Positions 14,079 to 20,163 of a DNA stretch of 22,478 nucleotides are shown in pieces (positions within the stretch are counted from its first letter, which is position 1; each line of letters opens with the position of its first letter). Origin of the DNA: Hyphomonadaceae bacterium (GTDB taxonomy: Bacteria; Pseudomonadota; Alphaproteobacteria; Caulobacterales; Hyphomonadaceae); assembly GCA_030696545.1 (NCBI GenBank), contig JAUYSA010000019.1, positions 1-22,478 on the forward strand, written 5' to 3'. The notes below the pieces were generated by a model. The model did not search any database. It was not told the DNA's origin and worked only from the letters and a program-made list of their open reading frames with translations. A program made the translations under genes and the position numbers.

Positions 14079-14741
14079 ATGAAATCCGCCGTCATCGTCT
14101 TCCCCGGCTCCAACTGCGACCGCGACGCGCAGGTCGCCCTGCGCCAGATGACTGGCGCTGATCCCGCGATGGTCTGGCACAAGGACGGCAAACTGCCCGA
14201 CCAGCTGGACCTGATCGTCCTGCCGGGCGGTTTCTCCTACGGCGATTATCTCCGCTCCGGCGCAATGGCTGCGGTCTCGCCAGTAGGCGACGCAATCCGC
14301 GCCCATGCGGCCAAGGGCGGTTATGTGCTCGCCATCTGCAACGGTTTCCAGGTTGCAACCGAGCTTGGCCTGTTGCCCGGCGCCCTGTTGCGCAACGCCT
14401 CGCTCAACTTCGCCTGCCGCCCGCAATCGCTGGCCATCGCCTCCAACTCGTCGGCTTTCACGGCAGGCTACAAGGACCAGCGCGAAGTCGTCTTCCCGAT
14501 CGCGCACCATGACGGCAACTACTTCGCCGACACCGAAACGCTGGATCGCCTCGAAGGCGATGGCCGAGTGGCCTTCCGCTACATCGGCAACCCGAACGGC
14601 TCGGCGCGCGACATTGCAGGCGTCCTGTCGGAAAACGGCCGCGTCCTCGGCCTGATGCCGCACCCTGAGCGCGCGATGGCGGGCCAGGAAGGCGGCAACG
14701 ACGGCGTGAAGCTGTTCGAAAGCCTGCTCGCAGCGGCCTGA
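14079..14741 (+). CDS. purQ: FGAM synthase glutaminase subunit PurQ
   Basis: This 220-residue class-I glutamine amidotransferase supplies ammonia to PurL. Visible residues are nucleophile Cys87 in YVLAICNGFQ and the partners His195 and Glu197 in LMPHPERA. FPGSNCDRDAQ at the N-terminus and VLPGGFSYGDYLRSGAMAA are PurQ hallmarks. ATG 14079 has AAAGG nine bases upstream; a TTG two codons earlier is less likely. It is separated from purS by about 980 bases of unrelated genes, and the next gene is an alpha/beta hydrolase, not purL. Confidence 0.97.
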   Translation: MKSAVIVFPGSNCDRDAQVALRQMTGADPAMVWHKDGKLPDQLDLIVLPGGFSYGDYLRSGAMAAVSPVGDAIRAHAAKGGYVLAICNGFQVATELGLLPGALLRNASLNFACRPQSLAIASNSSAFTAGYKDQREVVFPIAHHDGNYFADTETLDRLEGDGRVAFRYIGNPNGSARDIAGVLSENGRVLGLMPHPERAMAGQEGGNDGVKLFESLLAAA

Positions 14742-14829
14742 TCGAAATCGGGGGCGGACCGGCATCCCTGAACCGGATCACATGATCGCGCGTACAAGCC
14801 CTCGGGGTCGCGCAACGATCGGACCTGTG

Positions 14830-15747
14830 ATGTCTCGTAAGTTGAGGAATGTAGCCTTTGCCGCTGGCCTTGCGGCGTCGGGCTGCGCCAGTGTTCCGGA
14901 ATCGGATGTCTCGAAGATGAGATTCATTGAAGCGGCTGGCGTCACCACCCATGTCGAAACCTGGGGCGTGGGCGATCCGGTTTTCCTGATCCACGGCGCC
15001 TCCTCCCACATCGGCACGTGGGAGCCTACGATTGTTCCGCTGTTGCGGGACGAGTTCCTCGTCGCCGCCTACGACCGCCCGGGCATGGGCCACACCCCCG
15101 ACCGCCCCCCGGGCTCCGACACCCTGGCCCTCCAGGCCAAAGTCGCCGCGGAGACGATCGAAACGCTCGGCCTGAAAAAGCCGATCGTTGTGGCGCATTC
15201 ATGGGGCGGGGCAGTCGCCCTGCGCCTCGCCCTCGACCGGCCAGACCTCGTCAGCGGCCTCGTCCTGATCGCCCCCGTCGCCTATGAGTGGCCCGGCGGC
15301 GTCGACTGGTACAATTACTGGTCCGCCAATCCGCTCTCGGGATGGCTGTTCAACAACCTCGTCGCTCAACCGTTCGCTGGAGCTTCAGTGAAGAGCGGGA
15401 TGATAGGCGCATTCGCTCCGAGCATTCCACCCGATGGCTGGCTTGAAGCCGCGCAGGTATCGCTTGCAGCCCGGCCAGAGGCGCTTCGCGCGACCGGCGA
15501 AGACCTGGTGGCGGCAAAGCGCGAAGTCACTGCCCAGCAGGCGCGCTATCCCGAGATCAGAATTCCCGTCGCGATCATGACTGGCGACAGCGACAGGGTG
15601 GTGAGCCCCACGATCCACTCCATGACACTGGCGCGGACTCTCCCCAACGCACGGATCGATGTCCTAGCCGGCGTTGGACATCTGCCTCAGGAAGCGTCGC
15701 CGGAGCGCTTCCGCAAGCTGCTCGATTGGGTCAGATCAGCGAAATAG
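14830..15747 (+). CDS. Lipoprotein alpha/beta hydrolase
   Basis: This gene encodes 305 residues with an alpha/beta hydrolase fold. The likely triad is Ser124 in VVAHSWGG, Asp255 in TGDSDRVV and His284 in GVGHLP; the oxyanion region FLIHGASS and the AYDRPGMGHTPD strand are typical. The start MSRKLRNVAFAAGLAASGC suggests a lipoprotein with acylated Cys19, so it probably acts in the envelope. An in-frame ATG at 14782 would add 16 residues ahead of this signal; neither start has a strong ribosome site. A cap region (about 149-215, rich in Trp) covers the active site. Substrate cannot be deduced. It lies 88 bases after purQ. Confidence 0.85.
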   Translation: MSRKLRNVAFAAGLAASGCASVPESDVSKMRFIEAAGVTTHVETWGVGDPVFLIHGASSHIGTWEPTIVPLLRDEFLVAAYDRPGMGHTPDRPPGSDTLALQAKVAAETIETLGLKKPIVVAHSWGGAVALRLALDRPDLVSGLVLIAPVAYEWPGGVDWYNYWSANPLSGWLFNNLVAQPFAGASVKSGMIGAFAPSIPPDGWLEAAQVSLAARPEALRATGEDLVAAKREVTAQQARYPEIRIPVAIMTGDSDRVVSPTIHSMTLARTLPNARIDVLAGVGHLPQEASPERFRKLLDWVRSAK

Positions 15748-15770
15748 CGTGCTATCCGGCCGCATGTGCC

Positions 15771-15798
15771 TTGCCAATGCAGGGCCTGTGTCTATCTA
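15771..15798 (+). promoter_or_regulatory. Probable sigma-70-type promoter of dps
   Basis: TTGCCA (15771-15776) and TATCTA (15793-15798) are separated by 16 bases. Transcription would start near 15805, giving a leader of about 20 bases before the dps ATG. I see no OxyR-like palindrome. Confidence 0.45.
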
Positions 15799-15825
15799 AG
15801 AACCATTCCAGTCTGGAGATTTGAG

Positions 15826-16293
15826 ATGGCCTTGGACATCGGCATCGACGCGAAAACGCGCAAGAAGGTTGCTGGCGCGCTGGAGCAGGTTCTGGCGGAT
15901 ACCTATTCGCTCTACGCCAAGACGCACGGCTATCACTGGAACATCGAAGGGCCGCGCTTCCTCACGCTGCACACGCTGTTCGAAACGCAATACAACGAGC
16001 TCTGGCTTTCACTCGACCTGATCGCGGAGCGTATCCGCTCGCTCGGCCACTACGCGCCGTTCGGAAATTCGATTGCGACCAAGTCCACCATCAAGGGCGA
16101 CACCGGCGTGCCGTCCGAAGACGAAATGCTGGCGAACCTCGCGGCTGGCAATGAGGCGGTGGTCAAGGCTGCGCGCGCCGCTCTTGAAACCGCTGAAGAG
16201 GCTGGCGACCAGGCCACCGCAGACCTGATGACGCAACGTGTCGCCATCGGCGAAAAGACCGCCTGGATGCTGCGCGCCCACCTCGCGAAGTAG
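15826..16293 (+). CDS. dps: Dps ferritin-like DNA-protection protein
   Basis: This gene encodes 155 residues, normal for Dps, a dodecameric mini-ferritin that oxidises and stores iron and shields DNA under peroxide stress. The di-iron site at the subunit interface is visible: His37 in GYHWNIEGP, His49 in LHTLFETQY, Glu53, Asp64 and Glu68. Glu53 replaces the Asp found at the equivalent place in E. coli Dps, a change I believe is common in proteobacterial relatives. The N-terminus is short and has few Lys residues, so DNA binding may be weak. GGAGA before ATG 15826 sets the start; an upstream in-frame ATG would add 20 atypical residues. It converges on a secreted-protein gene, with 14 bases between the stops. 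Confidence 0.94.
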   Translation: MALDIGIDAKTRKKVAGALEQVLADTYSLYAKTHGYHWNIEGPRFLTLHTLFETQYNELWLSLDLIAERIRSLGHYAPFGNSIATKSTIKGDTGVPSEDEMLANLAAGNEAVVKAARAALETAEEAGDQATADLMTQRVAIGEKTAWMLRAHLAK

Positions 16294-16307
16294 CACAGCT
16301 GTCTGAT

Positions 16308-16796
16308 TTATTGCGACGCAGGAAGCGGCAGGAAATGCCATTCCTGCGTCGTTGTCTTTCCATCAGCGACGCGATCAACCTGGCTGCGAACCCCGCCCGC
16401 ATCGTCGCTGAAATAGGCGATCGTCAACGCCCCGTCAGTGGTCTGGAACGTGATGCGCCCTGGCTCGATCGCCTTCAACGGCGTGAAGCTCCACTTCATC
16501 CCATTGCGCGTGTTGGCGATGTCGAGGCCATAGACGCCTTCCGCGTTCGGTCCGATCTTGTGGTACTCCGTGTAAGCGCCGCCTGCCGCGAGCACGGTCA
16601 GCGCCGTTCCGGTGACAACGCCATTCACAGGCCCGATGAACGCCTCATAAACCAGCGTGCCATTCGGATTGGTGTGAACACGCGCGCCTTGCATCCACGT
16701 CAGCGATGAAGTTTCGGCGGGAATGCTTGGGGTCTGCGCCAGGGCGCTGGCCGAGAGCAAAAGGGCGCCGGCAATCGCAAGGATCAGCTTGTACAT
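16308..16796 (-). CDS. Secreted protein, possibly DUF6265-like
   Basis: This gene encodes 162 residues with a clear signal peptide, MYKLILAIAGALLLSASALA, cleaved after residue 20. The mature protein is beta-rich: LTWMQGARVHTNPNGTLVYEAFIGPVNGVVTGT, then YTEYHKIGP and FTPLKAIEPGRITFQTTDG. The order resembles small exported lipocalin-like proteins such as DUF6265, but the match is from memory of pattern and is weak. It has no membrane anchor and no cysteines. GGAGAGAGAGG just before ATG supports the start. It lies downstream of the M23 peptidase gene on the same strand, 73 bases apart. Function unknown. Confidence 0.7.
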   Translation of the reverse strand: MYKLILAIAGALLLSASALAQTPSIPAETSSLTWMQGARVHTNPNGTLVYEAFIGPVNGVVTGTALTVLAAGGAYTEYHKIGPNAEGVYGLDIANTRNGMKWSFTPLKAIEPGRITFQTTDGALTIAYFSDDAGGVRSQVDRVADGKTTTQEWHFLPLPASQ

Positions 16797-16869
16797 GCCT
16801 CTCTCTCCAACAGGCGACTTGTGCGCCGATAGAGAGACGCTAACGGCATAGATCAGCCCGCGCCAGCGC

Positions 16870-17484
16870 TCAGGGCAGGCCGAGCAACTTCGCCGGATCG
16901 GGGCAGGTCGACAGCCAATGATCCCGCTCGCTGCGCTTGGCTACGCCCGGATAATCGCCCTTGGCGCTGCCGATATCGAGGATGATCTGGAAGTGCAGGT
17001 GCGGCGGCCAGCCGCCATTCTCGCGCTTCGTGCCAAGCTCCGCGAACTTCTCGCCCGCCATGAAGGCGGTGCCCGGCTTAAGGCCCTTCAGGCTGTCGCG
17101 ATCGAGATGGCCGTAAAGTGTATGGAAGGTCAGTCCCGACACCGGCGTGTGTTCGAGAATGATGGTCGGGCCATAATCCCCCGGATTGTCATTGATGCGC
17201 GAGGAATGCACCCGCGCGTTCAGTGGCGTGAACACTTCCGTCCCGGCCGGCGCGAACACGTCGACGCCAAGATGCACGGTACGTGGCTCTTCGCCTTCGG
17301 GGGCAAACAGGGCTTGCGTATAGAGGCTGCGATCCTCGCCATAGCCGCCGAAGCGGATCGTCTCGCCGGGCTTCACATCGGCATCGTCAAGCTTGCCCGC
17401 CTGCGCCTTTCGTAGGCCGTCGATCACTTCGATGCCGGCCGGCTTCCATGTCGAGAGCCAACGGTCGAAAGCCTCGCGAGCCAT
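16870..17484 (-). CDS. M23-family (LytM) metallopeptidase, no signal peptide
   Basis: This gene encodes 204 residues with an M23 zinc peptidase domain at about 65-170. Ligands and catalytic residues are His71 and Asp75 in HLGVD, His126 in LYGHLD, and His162/His164 in PPHLHF. M23 enzymes usually cut peptidoglycan peptides, but this protein has no signal peptide or membrane helix. The segments DYGPTIILEH, FHTLYGHLDRDSL, RENGGWPPHLHFQI and GDYPGVA resemble the M23-like domain that occurs fused to class-III aminotransferases in some bacterial proteins, so a cytoplasmic role is possible. Its ATG overlaps the trxB stop by one base (TAATG), which indicates translational coupling. The substrate is unknown. 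Confidence 0.88.
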   Translation of the reverse strand: MAREAFDRWLSTWKPAGIEVIDGLRKAQAGKLDDADVKPGETIRFGGYGEDRSLYTQALFAPEGEEPRTVHLGVDVFAPAGTEVFTPLNARVHSSRINDNPGDYGPTIILEHTPVSGLTFHTLYGHLDRDSLKGLKPGTAFMAGEKFAELGTKRENGGWPPHLHFQIILDIGSAKGDYPGVAKRSERDHWLSTCPDPAKLLGLP

Positions 17485-18452
17485 TATTCGGCCGCGACCT
17501 TGGCGTGGGTCGGAAGGCCCTCGAGATATTTCTCGGCTTCGAGGGCCGCCATGCAGCCGAGGCCGGCAGCAGTCACGGCCTGACGGAAGACGTCGTCTGC
17601 TACGTCGCCTGCGGCGAAGACGCCGGGAACGGACGTTGCCGTTGAACCCGGAACAGTATGCAGATAGCCGCCGAGTTTCATTTCCAGCTGGCCGGTGAAC
17701 AACTGTGTCTGTGGCGCATGGCCAATGGCGATGAAGATGCCGTGCACGGGCTGTTCAGTGATCTCGCCGGTCTTGAGATTCTTGAGCTTCGCCTTCGTCA
17801 CGCTGAGCGGACCTTCCTGACCGATCACGTCGATCAGCTCGGTGTTCCACAGCACGTTGACCTTCGGATTCTTGAACAGGCGGTCCTGCAGGATTTTCTC
17901 GGCGCGGAAATGATCGCGACGGTGAACCACCGTCACTTTCGATGCGAAGTGCATGAGGTGCAGCGCCTCTTCCACCGCCGTGTTGCCGCCGCCGACAACG
18001 ACGACTTCCTTCTGGCGATAGAAGAACGCATCGCACGTGGCGCAGGCTGAAACGCCAAAGCCCTTGAACTTGGACTCGCTTTCAAGTCCCAGCCATTTTG
18101 CCTGCGCGCCGGTCGCAATCACCAGCACGTCGCACGTGTAGATCGCGCCGCTATCGCCCGTCAGCGTGAAGGGGCGTTTCTGCAGGTCGGCCTTGATGAT
18201 GTGGTCTTCGACCATCTCTGTGCCGACATGGATCGCCTGGGCCCGCATCTGGTCCATCAGCCAGGGGCCCTGGATGACGTCGGCGAAGCCGGGGTAGTTC
18301 TCGACATCGGTGGTGATGGTCAGCTGGCCGCCCGGCTGGATGCCCGCGATTAGCATCGGCTTGCGCAGCGCTCGCGCGGCATAGATCGCGGCCGTGTATC
18401 CGGCCGGGCCGGAGCCGAGGATAATGATCTGCGAGTGGCGAGCGGCGGTCAT
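17484..18452 (-). CDS. trxB: Thioredoxin reductase
   Basis: This 322-residue FAD enzyme passes electrons from NADPH to thioredoxin in the cytoplasm. Visible sites are FAD-binding GSGPAG at 13-18, GGQLTITTDVENYPGF, the redox motif Cys137-Ala-Thr-Cys140 and NADPH-binding VGGGNTAVEE at about 153-162. The C-terminal GVFAAGDVADDVFRQAVTAAGLGCMAA is the second FAD-contact region. Length and layout match bacterial low-molecular-weight TrxB. AGGA six bases before ATG supports the start. The M23 gene follows with a one-base overlap. It lies in the same orientation as carB-greA-ELM1, a neighbourhood known in other alphaproteobacteria. Confidence 0.97.
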   Translation of the reverse strand: MTAARHSQIIILGSGPAGYTAAIYAARALRKPMLIAGIQPGGQLTITTDVENYPGFADVIQGPWLMDQMRAQAIHVGTEMVEDHIIKADLQKRPFTLTGDSGAIYTCDVLVIATGAQAKWLGLESESKFKGFGVSACATCDAFFYRQKEVVVVGGGNTAVEEALHLMHFASKVTVVHRRDHFRAEKILQDRLFKNPKVNVLWNTELIDVIGQEGPLSVTKAKLKNLKTGEITEQPVHGIFIAIGHAPQTQLFTGQLEMKLGGYLHTVPGSTATSVPGVFAAGDVADDVFRQAVTAAGLGCMAALEAEKYLEGLPTHAKVAAE

Positions 18453-18593
18453 GGGCGATCCTGTTGCTGGCCTTTCCTAGCCGTCCCTATCCGTGTGCGG
18501 AATGGGGCACGGCGCGCCAACGCTGATATTCTGGGGATGCAGGCGCCACGATAAAAGGTCTGACATGGAGCCCATTGGCTCAGTTGAGTTTTT

Positions 18594-19610
18594 CTAGCGA
18601 TTCGGATGCCTCTGGAGCAGCAGTTTCACGACCTCGTCAGCCGCTCGGGCGGCTTCGCGGACAGGCTGATAGCTCCAGGTGTAGATCCCGCCGGAGAACC
18701 AGCGTGCAGCCCCCTGGGCGATGAAACCCGTGTGCAGCCGGTCGAAGCGGGGCGAGGCGCCTTCCAGCTTCAGGATGTGGATCGGCTTCGCGAAGAAGGC
18801 TGGGTCGGCCAGCATGTTGGCGCTGTCTTCCGTGACCAGCGCGGCGTCGCAGAGGGACAGGAAACCCACATACGGATTGGGGCCGTCGCGCTGTTCGTCT
18901 TCCCAGAACACCGCGTCCAGATCCGCCGCCAGCTTGCGGAAGCGATGACGAATCGCCTCCGGCGTGCGGCGCGAGACCGTGATCCAGAACTTGCGGCCCT
19001 GCGCGAGCTTGCGAAGTTCCGCCTCTATCGCGGCGGCGCGTGCGTCGGTGAAGGCGTGGGTTTTTGAATCTCCCCCGAGTGACACGAGAACCTTCTGGCC
19101 CTCGGCTTTCACCAGATGACCAAACTGCTGCTGCGCGTTCGCGACCCGCTCGCGCGAGAACCACACCGGCGAACCGAGGATCGGAAACACGTTGTTGCCG
19201 GAGACTACATCATGCTCTGGCGGGATCACGAGATCGAAGCTGGCGAGCGAGACTTTCGGATCCTGCGTCTGCACGACCAGCGTCTTGCCGCCAGAGAGCT
19301 TACGCATCATGCGCGAGTAGGGGATGGAACGGCGGCCGGCTGCGATCCACACATCCGGCCATGGAGGCGAGAGCAGTTTTCGCTGGTCGGCAGGCAATGC
19401 GGCGAGCGGCATCGGCCAAAGGTCAGGCCGCAGCATCAGTTGCAAGCCCTGCGGCTGCAGGATCACCTCGCGGCTTTGCGCATGCGAAAGGATATGCGCG
19501 AGCTTGGCCGCACGCTCGGGCTCGGCGAGTGCTGCGGCCAGCGCCTTCGTCTGATTGAGAATCCCTGCGCGGCCGTCGGCGACACACCAGACCGACGGTC
19601 CCGGGCTCAC
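18594..19610 (-). CDS. ELM1-like (DUF1022) protein
   Basis: This gene encodes 338 residues related to the ELM1 family, named after a plant mitochondrial-fission protein and widespread in alphaproteobacteria. The fold is glycosyltransferase-B-like: an N-terminal half starting VWCVADGRAGILNQTKALAAAL, then LVQTQDPKVSLASFDLVIPPEHD, and a C-terminal half with VLVSLGGDSKTHAF, ITVSRRTPEAI and the TEDSANMLADPAFFAKPIHIL segment. The start is GTG at 19610, one base after the greA stop, so translation is probably coupled to greA. Its function in bacteria is not established to my knowledge; a sugar-nucleotide transferase role is only suggested by the fold. It precedes trxB by 141 bases. Confidence 0.88.
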   Translation of the reverse strand: MSPGPSVWCVADGRAGILNQTKALAAALAEPERAAKLAHILSHAQSREVILQPQGLQLMLRPDLWPMPLAALPADQRKLLSPPWPDVWIAAGRRSIPYSRMMRKLSGGKTLVVQTQDPKVSLASFDLVIPPEHDVVSGNNVFPILGSPVWFSRERVANAQQQFGHLVKAEGQKVLVSLGGDSKTHAFTDARAAAIEAELRKLAQGRKFWITVSRRTPEAIRHRFRKLAADLDAVFWEDEQRDGPNPYVGFLSLCDAALVTEDSANMLADPAFFAKPIHILKLEGASPRFDRLHTGFIAQGAARWFSGGIYTWSYQPVREAARAADEVVKLLLQRHPNR

Positions 19611-19611
19611 A

Positions 19612-20085
19612 TTATTTCCAGTCGATGGAAACGATCTCGAACGATTTGGCGCCGCCTGGTGCGGAGACTTCGGCCGTGTCGCCTTCTTCCTTGCCGATCA
19701 TCGCACGGGCGATGGGCGAAGAGATCGAGATCTTCTTCTCCTTCACATTGGCTTCGTCGTCGCCAACGATCTTGTAGGTGAAGGTCTCGCCCGAATCTTC
19801 GTCGGTCATCTTCACGGTGGCGCCGAACTTCACGGTCTTGCCCTGAAGACGCGAAGTGTCGATCACCTCGGCGCGGGCGAGCTTGTCTTCCAGCTCGAGG
19901 ATGCGGCCCTCGATGAAGCTCTGCTTCTCCTTGGCGGCGTGATACTCTGCGTTCTCGGACAGGTCGCCATGGCTGCGCGCCTCCGCGATCGCCGCGATGA
20001 TCGACGGGCGTTCTTCGGATTTCAGAATCTTCAGTTCAGCGTGGAGGGCCTGGAAGCCGCCAGCCGTCATGGGGATGCGCTGCAT
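19612..20085 (-). CDS. greA: Transcription elongation factor GreA
   Basis: This 157-residue protein rescues backtracked RNA polymerase by stimulating cleavage of the transcript in the secondary channel. The coiled-coil tip carries the acidic pair Asp41 and Glu44 in ARSHGDLSENAEYHAAKE. The C-terminal domain includes GATVKMTDEDSGE, SISSPIARAMIGKEEGD and the final SFEIVSIDWK. Length and the MTAGGFQALHAEL opening are standard. It lies 78 bases downstream of carB, a common alphaproteobacterial order, and a hairpin in the gap could limit read-through. Confidence 0.97.
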   Translation of the reverse strand: MQRIPMTAGGFQALHAELKILKSEERPSIIAAIAEARSHGDLSENAEYHAAKEKQSFIEGRILELEDKLARAEVIDTSRLQGKTVKFGATVKMTDEDSGETFTYKIVGDDEANVKEKKISISSPIARAMIGKEEGDTAEVSAPGGAKSFEIVSIDWK

Positions 20086-20131
20086 CGGGTAGTCCTGTTC
20101 AATACACCTGAATTACACGGAATCATTCCTA

Positions 20132-20148
20132 CCGACGGGTAACGTCGG
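20132..20148 (-). terminator. Small hairpin after carB
   Basis: CCGACG and CGTCGG form a 6-bp stem with a 5-base loop, about 15 bases after the carB stop on the minus strand. There is no T-run, so it may only attenuate transcription into greA. Confidence 0.4.
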
Positions 20149-20163
20149 CGCGGTCAGGAACGA

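Noticed and set aside
13368..14765. A 465-codon open frame on the minus strand across purQ, DUF486 and the second entericidin
   Set aside because: Most of it is antisense to purQ and DUF486, which are clearly real. Only its last 70 codons, from ATG 13580 with a good ribosome site, look like a protein (the entericidin-like lipoprotein).
18565..18597. A 10-codon frame MEPIGSVEFF and a 5-bp GAGCC/GGCTC hairpin between trxB and ELM1
   Set aside because: Too short to call a leader peptide, and the hairpin is weak and poorly placed relative to any T-run.
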